A DNA stretch of 64,000 bases, taken from Talpa occidentalis (Eukaryota; Chordata; Mammalia; Eulipotyphla; Talpidae). The stretch lies in NCBI RefSeq assembly GCF_014898055.3, contig NW_023601543.1:59905782-59969781 (forward strand). Direction: 5' to 3'. The notes under the pieces are model-generated. The model was not told where the DNA came from, did no database searches, and saw only the letters and a program-made list of their open reading frames with translations. Made by a program: the position numbers and the translations under genes. Shown here piece by piece: positions 11,985 to 22,399 of the stretch. Numbering within the stretch: position 1 is the stretch's first letter; every line of letters begins with the position of its first letter.

Positions 11985-12331
11985 GGAAACGCAGCGAATT
12001 CACAACTCCAACGCCGACACCCCCCCCAGCCGGGACCCGCAACGACGCCCCCAATCTCGGCGCAGGACCGGCACACCAACTTTATCGCCGCCTCCTCCTC
12101 CGCCGCGGGCAGCAGCGACGAAAAATCCCAACGCGGCGGCGGCGAAGGCGGCGGCGGCAGGGCTGCGGAGCCCCGGGGTCGGCAGCGCGGCGGCTCGGCT
12201 GTAGGGTCACATCGCGGGGGTGGGCGGGGGGCAGCCACGGGCGGGGACGGCGGGAGCGGCCGGAACGCGCGGGGCTGTGGGGCACGGGGGGGGGAATTCG
12301 TTGGAGACACAAACTTCCCCGGCACCAGCAC
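11981..12331 (-). other. Possible upstream ORF overlapping the KDM6A start codon
   Basis: A 116-codon open frame in the inferred 5' leader begins at 12331 and ends with a TGA at 11983-11981. That stop overlaps the KDM6A ATG (11984-11982) in the arrangement ATGA. It could act as a translated uORF if transcription starts upstream of 12331. The peptide is low-complexity, Pro/Arg-rich and unrecognised, as expected of random CpG-island sequence, so coding status is doubtful. Confidence 0.2.
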
Positions 12332-12407
12332 AAAGTTGTTGTAATTGTGTCACACAGCGAACCCCACGCCGCCGCCGTGACCCCCCCTCCCCGCCCGGCC
12401 GGCACAA

Positions 12408-12457
12408 CCAATCGGCGCCGCCCGCTCGTCTCACGTGACCTTTGTTGACTCACGTCA
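12408..12457 (-). promoter_or_regulatory. Proximal promoter motif cluster (CCAAT, E-box, AP-1/CRE-like)
   Basis: Within 50 bases lie CCAAT (12408-12412), TCACGTGAC (12431-12439), TGACTCA (12446-12452) and CACGTCA (12451-12457). They resemble binding sites for NF-Y, USF/MITF-TFE, AP-1 and CREB/ATF. The cluster is 420-470 bases upstream of the KDM6A start codon, a plausible core promoter position for a TATA-less CpG-island gene. Motif presence is seen; binding is inferred. Confidence 0.5.
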
Positions 12458-13139
12458 GCCGTGGCTCCACTCAACTTGCTAGCTGCCTGAGCCCCGCCCA
12501 CAGAGGCCGCCACGGACGGGGAGCGGGAACGCACGCCAATTCTGGCCGCTGGTTGGCTGCTGGGCCCGTCTGTCGGGGGGAGGGGTTGTCACCAAGCGGG
12601 AGTAGCCAGTTAGGTTGTGGTAGTTAAATACTCTGGGGCAGAGAATGGAGGGTCCGGGCCTTGTCACCTCGGGAGCCGCGGCGAGCTCGGGAGGGGGGAG
12701 GGGAGCGGTAGGGAAGGGCGAGGTCCGCACCGCCCGCGGCGGGCGCTAGCTGCTAACGGGGACGCCATGGAGTGCCTTTGCCAGCCCGGAACGGGCCCAG
12801 GTCGCGCTTCCGGCAGTTCTGCGCGCCGGGGGTCCCGGGCCCCGACAGGGCCTGGTAAGGGTCGCGTCGCCAGGAGGCGCTTCACGGCCTCTGACCTCCG
12901 CCCTCCGAAGAAGGCGCACACTTTTGGCACCGGTGGAAATAATGGCCTCCGCGAGGAGCGGCCGCCGGCCCCATGCCCTGCGGCTCGGGCGCCGCCCTAG
13001 GTAGGCCTCGGCCTGCTTTCCGGCCCGGATCCCCTCACTCGCGCGGAAAGGGAAGGGGGAATGGCCTCTCGACCCCCCGGCCGGAGGAAACGAAGAGTCG
13101 CCTGCGGGGTCTGGCTCGTTGACCACGGCTCCCCTGCCA

Positions 13140-14215
13140 CCGAAGGTCTGTTGGCAGCACTTTGGGGCCAAATTTTTGTACTACCTGCCATTTATCAGTA
13201 TTTCGTTATAGTATTGTAAGAAAAAGCAGTGACGAAAAACTGTTAGGCGGGATCTCCAGAATGTTGGTTTCTATTGCTGTGATCGCAGTGGGGCCTTGGA
13301 AGAGTTGGGTCTGCTTGTGAACAGGCCTGAGAGAAGACATAATTGAGATCCTCATCACTGCTTGAAGCCCAGTAAAGCCTTTCTACCTTCCATAATGTAC
13401 AGGCCTTAGACAACAATAACACTTACTTGTTCCGACCGTGTGTCAGATGCAATAAAAATCACTACTATGGCTTTCAAGCCATGGTATAATTGGGAGAAAA
13501 AGAAAACATACCTTCGGTTCATTGCTCTTTTCAGAAAACATAATAAAATGTGTGTCCAGAACAGATCTGTTACAAAGCGCATCTCCAGTCTGTAGAGATA
13601 GGAATTCCTAATAGTAATCAATGACAAAAGATGACACGTTCCCTTTTATTAACCATAGGTTCTTGTATATTTTCCATAATGTAACCTATAGACATGATAT
13701 ATTGTAACTTGAAGTTAAAATATAAGAATAACAATTCGGTGCTGACTCAGTAAATCCTACCAGTATTCAGTGGAGAACCTATGGGAAGAAGCTATTGAAC
13801 TCCCAACTGATTTTGCACACAGACACAGTTTTAAATTGTACCCCTGAGACTAATAACTAGACTAACAAACTAGTTTTATATATAGATTATATTTCATGTT
13901 TAATTACTTTCTCTGAAACACTTCTTCCATTCTTTATGGTATTCCATTTTACTTGAGCGAATGAGTATAGAGAACTGAATATTCTGTATAACTAAATTAA
14001 CACATGCATTGTTGACTTTGTCACAGTGACCTTCAAAGCCTGGGAGATTCTGACACCACTATCTATCACACACATACACACACTTAGACTTGCACAAGCA
14101 GATACATAACTTCTGCCAGTATTTGGCCATCTTCCTGGAGTTGGCAGTTCTTGACTTGGACCCTTTCCAAGAAATACAAGGCTACCCACCCCCAACCCTT
14201 CAAAACCTTTCCAGC
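13140..14215. other. No gene recognised between the CpG island and the ERV LTR
   Basis: Ordinary AT-rich intergenic sequence upstream of KDM6A. No repeat or exon is recognised. Confidence 0.45.
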
Positions 14216-14689
14216 TGTTATAGAGCAACCCCGATATTAAACGGGTTCCTGGCTGTGGGTCCTCACCCGCGCGCTTTAAAGGGACTTATGAATACTCTAC
14301 TACAGACACACACAAAAGGGTTAATAAAAGGTTTATTTACAAGAGGAAAGGAAATAAGGAAAATGTACAACTCAGGGAGAAAATAGGGAAATAAAGTCTT
14401 TAATGCGTCCTACCCGATCCGACGACCTGGAAACCCCAAAGTCACTCTCAGAGCTGACCGGACGCTGCTGCTGGCCAAGAGCCCAAAAAATGGAGAGAGC
14501 CCCCAAAGCCCACATGTCTGCCTTTTGTATCCACCTGGCTGCTTAACCCCACCCTCAGGTCCCAGCCACCTTCCCTTTGGTGGTGATGGGATTTGGAGTT
14601 CCCAGTGTCTTTGGCTTTGACCTGGGGTGGGGGTGGAGTCCACAAAGCCTGTATGGAATTTGCTTTGGGACCGCCTTTTCCCCCTAACA
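14216..14689 (-). mobile_element. Young class I ERV LTR, minus, with adjoining polypurine tract
   Basis: A 474-bp LTR begins TGTTAGGGGGAAAAGG at 14689 on the minus strand and ends TTGCTCTATAACA at 14216. It contains AATAAA (TAAATAAACC) and a GC-rich U5. It is nearly identical by eye to the plus-strand LTR at 24922-25397. Immediately upstream on the minus strand (14690-14703) is AAAAGGGGGGAA, a polypurine tract, so this is the 3' LTR of a provirus rather than a simple solo LTR. No matching 4-bp duplication was found at its two ends. Confidence 0.88.
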
Positions 14690-14703
14690 ATTCCCCCCTT
14701 TTA

Positions 14704-15286
14704 CTTTTTGCGGAATATAGGGGGAGGTTCCAGGTTCCCTGCCCCACCCAAGGAAGGGTGGAGCTGAGCAGGAAGAGGAGAAGCTGGAGAAGAGACTGAG
14801 GAAGGAAGCAGCATGGAGCCAGGAGACCTGGAGGAGGCACATGGAGCCTAAAGACACGTGAAGAAACTGCGCTTGTCTTTTGGTCGTGGACTAGGTGACA
14901 CAGATGTGGGTGAGACCCGTGGGGAGGTGACAATGGCAGCTTTTATCTTGATGTTGATTTTGCTCTTTTCCTTCCGGGCTTGTCTGGTTGTTTGTGACCC
15001 TTTTCTGTGGGTCCCCACTGGAAGATGCTTTAGACTTGTAGCAGGCTTTGGGGCCTTGCTCTGGGCCAATCCCATTTGGATGGACTTTTACCCACGAGGG
15101 GACAGGTAACTTTGGGTGCTTCATTTAGAAACTAGACTCTTTGCCTTACCTGTATTGTTTCCTAGTTTCATTAAAGATCCTTCCCATTAGTCTCATGTGT
15201 TTTGTGTTGATGCGGCGGATGGCAGAACCCATTTAGTATAGGCAGGTTTGCGGGGTTTGGGCTGCCCCTCTCCTTGTCCTATAACA
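14704..15286 (+). repeat. Unclassified LTR-like repeat (family B), copy 1
   Basis: This segment is shared with 49170-49786 and in part with 63150-63290. It starts near GGAGGTTCCAGGTTCCCTG. It contains an ATG-led stretch (ATGGCAGCTTTTATC... at 14932), an ATTAAA near 15171 and a 3' part 'gatggcagaacccattta', and ends CCTATAACA at 15286. The terminal AACA and the upstream ATTAAA suggest the R-U5 end of an LTR, but no TG start is seen. Alternatively it is internal sequence of the adjoining provirus in an unexpected orientation. Confidence 0.5.
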
Positions 15287-15639
15287 CCACCACATAATCA
15301 TTACTAGGTAATAGCATAATTTGAGTGGATGCACTAGGTAGGACTGGAGTTAGGCTAAGCTGATTTCAAATCCTTACCTTGAAATGGCTGTGTGACCTTG
15401 GGAAAGTTACTTATCCTCTAAGCCAGAACTCAGTATCCAGCCCAACTACAGATACCCATCCTCCATCAGTTTTTATAGGTCTTTACATCACTATGTAATT
15501 TTTGGAACTCCCATAGTTTAAAATCTGTCAAATGTAAGAAAAGAGAAAGAAATGAAGGCATTGGATTAATTATTTTATAATAATTATTTCTATGAAAAGT
15601 GAATCTGAAAACCCATATGGCAGGCAGAGCTGTGTAGCC

Positions 15640-15850
15640 AAGAAGCATGTACTGTGGAATCATACAAATCTAGGTTCAAATCCTAACTACCACTTGAGAG
15701 CTGGGTGACCTTCAACAAGCTAGTCTAATTTGAGCTTCAGTTCCCTCATCTGAAAAAGACAAAACATAGCCATTATTTTGAAGATAAAATGCCATAGTTA
15801 GGTAAAGTGCCAGATGCATAATATATGTTCAAAGAGCGCAATAAAGTAAG
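15640..15850 (+). repeat. MIR-like ancient SINE relic
   Basis: 'ctaggttcaaatcctaacta', 'gagctgggtgacctt' and 'ttcagttccctcatctg' are characteristic of MIR. A second small MIR-like piece (tgtgtgaccttgggaaagtt) lies at about 15385-15430. Confidence 0.75.
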
Positions 15851-15992
15851 AAGGCTGGGGTTTCCAAAATCCTTTTGAGCTTTCATATTCTGAGTTCTAA
15901 ATTTATTAATCACAACTCTACTAATCACCTCCTTCACCACCTCCATAAAACCCCAACATTGCTTCATCTCTCCTTTTAAAAAGAAACCTTGT

Positions 15993-16276
15993 GGGGCCTC
16001 CCTGGTGGCGCAAGGGGTTAAGCACCACACTATGAAGCAATCCGCAGCCTCTTCAGCACAAGTTCGATCCCTGGCCGGCCAGGAAGCAACCCACATGGCA
16101 CAGCAGACCTCTCCTGACTTGCCCCCTGCTCCCCGCAGCAGTGTACTTAAGTCAGTCTGCCTGTTCTGTACCCCACTCTGTCTCTAGTGAATCCTCTCAC
16201 CCCCCCGCATCTCTGGCCTGTACCCCAGCTCTTGTATGCATAAATAAATAAATCTTAACAAATTAATTAATTAAAT
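15993..16276 (+). mobile_element. tRNA-derived SINE (ttaag subfamily)
   Basis: Full copy with TSD GAAACCTTGT at both ends (about 15983-15992 and 16277-16286). Confidence 0.94.
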
Positions 16277-16704
16277 GAAACCTTGTATCACTACTGATTC
16301 TTATTTCATAATTCTAAATATACTAGGAGCTGGGGAGAGTAATTTTAATTTACCAAGTTGATATGGCTAATACATGCGTAGGTAGATCAGTATTTTAAAA
16401 TAAAATTTGTGTCATGCTGAGTCAGATTATGGACAAATTAATACATAATTTGTAGCAATTTTATGTTAATACTTATGTAAGTACCATCAATTAATACCAG
16501 AAGAAGCCCATTCAATTATAGGAACATAAATTTAACTTCCTTTTGAACAACTTAATACTTAACCTGAAGCATTTAAGAATACGTACTTCATTTATAAAGT
16601 TAGTACCTCATAACCTATGTAGATAACAAAAAGTCGCATAAGAGAATCATGATTTATGATAAGTAGAGCTATACTTGTCCTTTATATCTGCATCGAAATT
16701 CATG

Positions 16705-16912
16705 GGGCCTCCCTGGTGGTGCAAGGGGTTAAGGCGCAGCACTATGAAGCTATCCACAGCCACTGCAGCTCGAGTTCGATCCCCGGCCAGGAAGGTGACC
16801 CACATGGCATAGCAGACCTCTCCTGTCTCACCGGCTGCTCCTCTCACTCCCCACACCTCTGACCTGTACCCCAGTTCTTGTATGCATAAATAAATAAATC
16901 TTAAAAAAATTA
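16705..16912 (+). mobile_element. tRNA-derived SINE (ttaag subfamily), internally deleted
   Basis: The head and tail are normal, but the CAGCAGTGTATTTCAG-to-CTCTGGTGAATC part of the body is missing. The TSD GCATCGAAATTCA / GCATCAAAATTCA has one mismatch. Confidence 0.92.
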
Positions 16913-17736
16913 GCATCAAAATTCAAAAAATTGCCAGCTCTTCTCATACAGACTAGAGTCATAAAGATTATCCAACTGATGTCAGAACACATTGATGACA
17001 AAAATATAGGATTAGGATTGAGGGGAGATAGGGAGTCCGGTACAGACTGACTCAGTTATTACAAAAATTTCAGTTGTCAGAATAGTTTTGGGACTTCTGC
17101 TTCTGGGAGATGCTGAGTTTTCCACACCCACCAGGAGTTTAGACTTCTACCCTTGCTAGGACGTAATGAGGCAACTCAAATACCACCACACTGGAAAGCC
17201 TAAACTTCTACCCCCACCCAGCAATAATGAGGTGTCAATGCCCCTCTCTGCTGAGTTGGTATCAGAAGAAACCTCATGGAGAGTCAGGACTTTTCACCAC
17301 TGCCCAGTGGTAATGAAATCATTCCCATGGTATTGGGGAAACTAGAGAGAGCAGTATTAAGGCACTCCTTTGCCTTCCAGACAGGGTGGTGTCAGTGAAG
17401 GCCTAGATTGGAGCCAGAACTACCATCAACACCCAGCACTAACAAGCCTTCCTCAGCCCCCTCCCAAACCAAATGTTAACCAAGGTTGAGTGGGAAACCT
17501 GGACTTCTACCTCTATCTGACATTAACAAGATAGTGTTTTCCCTTTCCCACCAGAGCAATATCAGAGAGGCCTACAAAAACAGAAGACATAGATAAGATC
17601 CAGAGTCTCAAAATACCAACATGTCCAAGTTTCAATCAGAAATTCTCATTATGCCAGGATAATAACTTTAATGAGAAGAGACAATATATACAAACACTAA
17701 GGTGAAACATGTTGAAATTATCTGACAAGAATTTTA

Positions 17737-18063
17737 TTTTTTTTTTAATTTTTTTTTTTAATAGAGGCATGTTTTATTTATTTATTTATTTGTTTGTTTG
17801 TTTTTGTTTTGTTTATACATGCACTGGGTACAGTCAGAAGCGCGGGAGGGTGAGAGAATTCACCAGAGCCAGAGCGGGGAGCAGAGCAGGCAGAAGGACC
17901 GAAGTACACTGCTGAGGGGAGCAGCGGGCGGCAGGAGAGGTCTGCGCGCCATGTGGGACCCTCCTCTGGTGGCCGGGGAGCAGCCGGGGATCGAACCTGC
18001 TCTGCAGAGGCTGCGGGCAGCTTCGCAACCCAGCGCTCAACAGCTGCGCCACGGGGGAGGCCC
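17737..18063 (-). mobile_element. tRNA-derived SINE (GC-rich subfamily), minus
   Basis: Runs from the poly-T and ATAGAGGCATG tail to ACGGGGGAGGCCC. The TSD CTGACAAGAATTTTA is at 17722 and 18064. It is followed only 20 bases later by the plus-strand SINE at 18084. Confidence 0.95.
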
Positions 18064-18083
18064 CTGACAAGAATTTTAAAGCA

Positions 18084-18362
18084 GGGCCTCCCCGGTGGCA
18101 CAGCAGTTGAGCGCTGGGCTGCGAAGCTGCCTGCAGCCTCTACAGTGCCGGTTCGATCCCTGGTCACCGGCGAGGGTCCCACATGGTGCACAGACCTCTC
18201 TTGCCGCGCCAGCTGCTCCCCTCAGCAGTGTACTTCGTCAGTCGGCCTGTTCTGCTCCCTACTCTGGCTCTGGTGAATTCTCTCACCCTCCCGCGCTTCT
18301 GACTGCACCCAGTGCTTGTATAAATAAATTTAAAAAAAAAAAAAAAACCTTTAAAAAAAAAA
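18084..18362 (+). mobile_element. tRNA-derived SINE (GC-rich subfamily)
   Basis: The TSD GAATTTTAAAGCA is at 18071-18083 and again at 18363. It re-used the duplicated target left by its minus-strand neighbour, giving a head-to-head pair. Confidence 0.95.
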
Positions 18363-19178
18363 GAATTTTAAAGCAGGCAACGTAAGAATATTTAAATGAG
18401 CATTTATGAACCTATTTGGAACAAATGAAAAACTAGAAATTCTCAAAAGACAAATAGGAAGTTTTGGCACAGAAATAGAAGATGCAAAGAAAAACCAAAT
18501 GGAAATTTTAGAACTGAAAATATATTAACCAAAACTAAAAACCCAACATATGGGCTCCATATCAGAATGGAGGGAACAGAAAAGAGACTCAGTAATGGTC
18601 AAGACAGAGCAATAGATTTACCAATCTGAACAGAAAGAAAAAGACTGAAAAAGAAAATAAAGCCTCAATGATCTTCGGGATTATAACAAAAGATCTAGTA
18701 CTTGTGTCTTCAGAGTCCCAGAAGGAGAAAAGAAATAGGGCAGAACCCAAGAAGTATGCAAGAAAATCATAATAATGGCTGAAAACTTACCAAATTGACA
18801 CAGACCCTATCCTGAACTCTTACTTGAGGAGTTGAGTAGATTCCATACTATAATACAGTGATGAGTGCTATAGGCTTTGCCCAAATTTCTGTGAATCCTC
18901 ATAGAAAAGGCATTTTTGTCAATGTAGAGAGACCATAAAGCTCCCAGAGAACAGATGATGGAATAGTAGGAGCTGGAGGGTAGGTACAGGGGAGCACGTA
19001 TTCCAGGCAAAGACAGCAACAAATCTGAAAGACACAGAAACCCAAGAATATGAGAGTTTTGGTAAATTCAAGAAATTGAGTATGACTGTGGATAAAAGTA
19101 CCAAGAAGTGTCTAGAAATGTATACTGAAGAATCTTATCAAAGGTTATAGTGGTTTTAGACACAGAAATAGTAACTGA

Positions 19179-19452
19179 GGGCCTCCCTAGTGGCACAAGG
19201 GGTTGAGCACAGCACTGTGAAGCCATCCACAGCCTCTGCAGCACGAGTTCAATCCCTGGCCGGCCAGGGAGCTACCCACATGGCGCAGCAGACCTCTCCT
19301 GTCTTGCCCACTACTCCCCTCAGCAATGTATTTCAGTCAGTCTGCCTGTTCTGTTCTCCACTCTGTCTCTGGTGCATCCTCTCACCTCCCGCACCTCTGG
19401 CATGTATCCCAGTTCTTGTATGCATAAATAAATAAATCTTTAAGAAAAAAAA
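19179..19452 (+). mobile_element. tRNA-derived SINE (ttaag subfamily)
   Basis: Full copy from GGGCCTCCCTAGTGGCACAA to a (TAAA)n / A-rich tail. Short flanks AGTAACTG and AGTAGCTG look like a decayed TSD. Confidence 0.93.
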
Positions 19453-20709
19453 AGTAGCTGTAAGATTGCTACCGGTGTTAGTGCTGCTGTTTTAAACAGA
19501 AGAATTCCTTTCACCTGGGCTCAGCACCTAGCACCGGGCTCAATAAGTATTGGCTAGCGGGCTGGACTCAGGGTCAGAAAACCATAACCTACTGGCCAAA
19601 TCCAGCCTATACCTGTACAGTCATTTTGTACAACCAATATGAAAACTGCATGAAATTCAAATTTTGGGGTCCATAAATAAAGTATTGAAAAGTCATAATC
19701 ATCCATATTTACATATTCTATGGCTACTTTCCCAAAACAATATAGTTGAATAGTTGTAACACAGAATGTGTGTGGTGCTCTCATCAATTTGCACTGCTGC
19801 TTAGTGTGCTACAAATCACAGTGATACTGTTATAACTTGGCAGTGTTTCCAGTGCCACGTGTATAATACCACCACATTTTTTTTAACTAGTGCATACCTA
19901 TCATGTTAAAAATCAGAAAAAAATAGAAAAATGGACTTCAAATGCCATGCTTTTAAGGCACAGTGGAGTGTGGATTATTTTGTTATAAAATAAAATTTGA
20001 TAGTAGAACAGTCATTGCTTAATAACACTATTGCTTTGCTAATAGAATACAATATATGTCAACATTATCAAATTACACTCATCACAACAATCCCAACTGA
20101 CAGGAAAGCAACAGTGAGAACAATTAGAGAATTCAAAACAAAATAGTTCACAGAAGCTCTGCAACCAAAGTAATTTTGAGTGGCTCATTTCTTAGCCAAA
20201 TAAGGAAAGCTGTTTTATTAAATTGTGTTTGATTGCAGCAGCCAAAGAAATGTGTCCAGAGAAAATAAATTTAAGACTAATAGCCCTTCAGCTAGAATAG
20301 TTGTTGGAAAAGTTGAGGGCATTGGTGGCAATGACAATAATCAATTAAAACCAAGATAATATTACTGGTTAGTCTTCCTTGGCTTTTCATGAGTTCACAG
20401 ATAATACTGATACTACTTAGTTGTTTATTTGAAAAGCCAGTGCCTTCTTTGAAATGACTGAAGAATGAGCCTCTGTGAATAGTCTGCATGGAACAAAGAC
20501 CACAAGGGGGGAAATATTTTCAAAGAAGCTGAGAAGGTACTGATACAGTACAACATGAAGGGGAACCTTCTAAGATGTGTTACAACTGATGGTAGTAAAT
20601 GTATGTATAATACAGAAAAAAATTTTTTGAACAAATTACAAAGTTTATGAAAATACAGTGTTTAAACCCTATTGCGATTCATTGTATTATTCATCAATAA
20701 TTACTTTTT

Positions 20710-21045
20710 TTTTTTAAAGCACATCTGTCTTTTTTTTTTTTTTTTTATAGAGGCATGTTTTATTTATTTATTTTGTTTGTTTGCTTGTTTTTGTTTATAC
20801 ATGCACTGGGTACAGTCAGAAGCGCGGGAGGGTGAGAGAATTCACCAGAGCCAGAGCGGGGAGCAGAGCAGGCAGAAGGACCGAAGCACACTGCTGAGAG
20901 GAGCAGCGGGCGGCAGGAGAGGTCTGCGCGCCATGTGGGATCCTCCGCCGGTGGCCGGGGAGCAGCCGGGGATCGAACCGGCGCCGCAGAGGCCGCGGGC
21001 AGCTTCGCAACCCAGCGCTCAACCGCTGCGCCACCGGGGAGGCCC
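20710..21045 (-). mobile_element. tRNA-derived SINE (GC-rich subfamily), minus
   Basis: A perfect TSD CAATAATTACTTTTT flanks it (20695-20709 and 21046-21060), with a long poly-T tail that includes extra non-SINE bases. It splits the hAT transposase region. Confidence 0.95.
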
Positions 21046-21334
21046 CAATAATTACTTTTTGTTGTACTATTTCAAGTTATCATGTGATATAGAACAAATA
21101 GCGTAATGGTAACTTCATTCATTCTTATGGACTTAATCATCATCAGTTCTGTGAACTTTTATCAGAAATAGAAACTGAGAATACTGATATACCCTACCAC
21201 ACAGCAGTTAAATGTCTTAGCAGAGGCAAAATTCTGATTCTTTAGAACTCAAGACCAAATTTGGAAATTTTTGAATGAGAACTGCCTTTAATCGCTATTA
21301 TCAAACTATGAATGTCTTTGAAAATTAGCTTTTA

Positions 21335-21542
21335 CAACACCGACAAGGGTCCCACATGGCGCGACAGACCTCTCCTGTCTCTCCCGCTGTTCCCCTCAGC
21401 AGTGTGTTTCGTCAGTCTGCCTGTTCTGTTCCCCGCTCTGGCTCTGGTGAATTCTCTCACCCTCCCACACTTCTGACTGTACCCAGTGCTTGTATAAATA
21501 AATAAATAAATCTTAAAAAAAATAATAAAATGGCCCCTAAAA
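21335..21542 (+). mobile_element. tRNA-derived SINE, 5'-truncated
   Basis: Begins within the body (CCGACAAGGGTCCCACATGG), so the A and B boxes are absent. It is flanked by AAAATTAGCTTTT at about 21318 and 21543. True 5' truncation with a TSD is less usual for a SINE than for an L1. Confidence 0.88.
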
Positions 21543-22399
21543 AAAATTAGCTTTTGCTGGGGACTTGATAACACGTCTTAATTAATTTCACCAATCACAA
21601 GGTAAAACAATATTTATATATGAAACACTATACCAAAGTTATCTTGATGACAACTAACATTGCTTGAACAACTAGTAATATCAAGCCACTTTATATACTT
21701 CAGTGCTGTGCAAAGTTAAAGTAAGAAGTAAATTAGCCATTCATATAAAATTTTACAGCAGGAGTATTTTCCAAGTTCAAACTATAGTTCCAAGCAGTAT
21801 TTTTCAGACCTCGGTGCAAGTGCAAGGGAAATTTCCATATTTAAAAATTCATTTAATGGTGCAATTGAGGAGTTTCTACCTAACCATCAATTGAAAGTGA
21901 TTAATCTGCAGTGTAATGACATACTAAAGGCAAATATCAAGAGAAAAATCTAATAGAATTTTTAAAATGCTTTCCATGTAATGAATGTAATGCTCAATTA
22001 AAATCATATGCACACATACTGATGTCAGTATTTGGTAGTGCCTATCTGTATGGAAAGACATTTTCAGAATGAAATATATAAAATCCCATCACAAATCAAC
22101 ATTAACAAATGAATGTTTACAAACTAATTTGATGATAGAGAATACTAATTTGGACTTTAATTAAGCAAAATGTATCCCCAAAACAAAGACTCCCATTCTT
22201 CTTTTGTAAACCTATCTACCAAAAAGTCTACGCAATTATTACTATTAGATTTTTAATTTTATAAATAAAATATTTGTGGAAAATTATTTCCTTTGTTATA
22301 TTACTATGTATATAACATCTTTGAATTTGCCTCTGAGACTGTAAAATCTGAAATATTTACTATCTGACCCTATATAGAAAAAGTTTGGCAACCCCTGAC

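Larger units (their letters stand above)
11280..13140. promoter_or_regulatory. KDM6A: CpG-island promoter of KDM6A
   Basis: Base composition changes sharply from the AT-rich flanks to GC-rich, CpG-dense sequence covering exons 1-2, the probable 5' leader and about 1 kb upstream. On the minus strand the leader would run from roughly 12330-12400 to 11985. The start site is inferred, with no TATA box seen. Just upstream lie an inverted CCAAT box (CCAAT at 12408-12412), a palindromic E-box TCACGTGAC (12431-12439), TGACTCA (12446-12452) overlapping the CRE-like CACGTCA (12451-12457), a GC box (GCCCCGCCCA, about 12491-12500) and a second CCAAT (12536-12540). The many long open frames on both strands here reflect the lack of AT-rich stop codons and are not genes. 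Confidence 0.85.
17040..19150 (+). mobile_element. Old LINE relic, HAL1/L1M ORF1-like region
   Basis: Phrases around the two SINEs resemble the ORF1 region of HAL1 or old L1M elements: 'gttgaaattatctgacaaga', 'aaccaaatggaaattttaga' and 'atcagaatggagggaacaga'. It is full of stops. Boundaries are approximate, and 18790-19150 is less certain. Confidence 0.6.
19569..22399 (+). mobile_element. hAT (Charlie/Zaphod-type) DNA transposon relic with degraded transposase
   Basis: The left end CAGGGTCAGAAAACCATAAC and the right end AGTTTGGCAACCCCTG resemble the inverted ends of mammalian hAT elements. The phrase 'ctggccaaatccagcctat' is typical. Internal plus-strand frames show transposase remnants: LLRCVTTDGSKCMYNTEK at about 20570, then IAIHCIIHQ, and IPYHTAVKCLSRG after a SINE. 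Stops and frameshifts are frequent. A minus SINE (20710-21045) and a 5'-truncated plus SINE (21335-21542) lie within it. It is dead. Confidence 0.8.

Noticed and set aside
11581..12344. Two plus-strand frames of about 207 codons in the CpG island
   Set aside because: They run antisense through KDM6A exons 1-2 and the promoter, are Pro/Arg/Ala/Gly-rich and have no recognisable domain. GC-rich sequence rarely contains stop codons.
12082..13171. Other long frames on both strands upstream of KDM6A
   Set aside because: Same CpG-island effect. No splice context, no similarity and no supporting poly(A) signal.
16005..16187. tRNA gene suggested by A/B-box-like sequence
   Set aside because: The boxes belong to the SINE head. 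No cloverleaf with an intact anticodon arm can be drawn, and the body and tail of the SINE follow.
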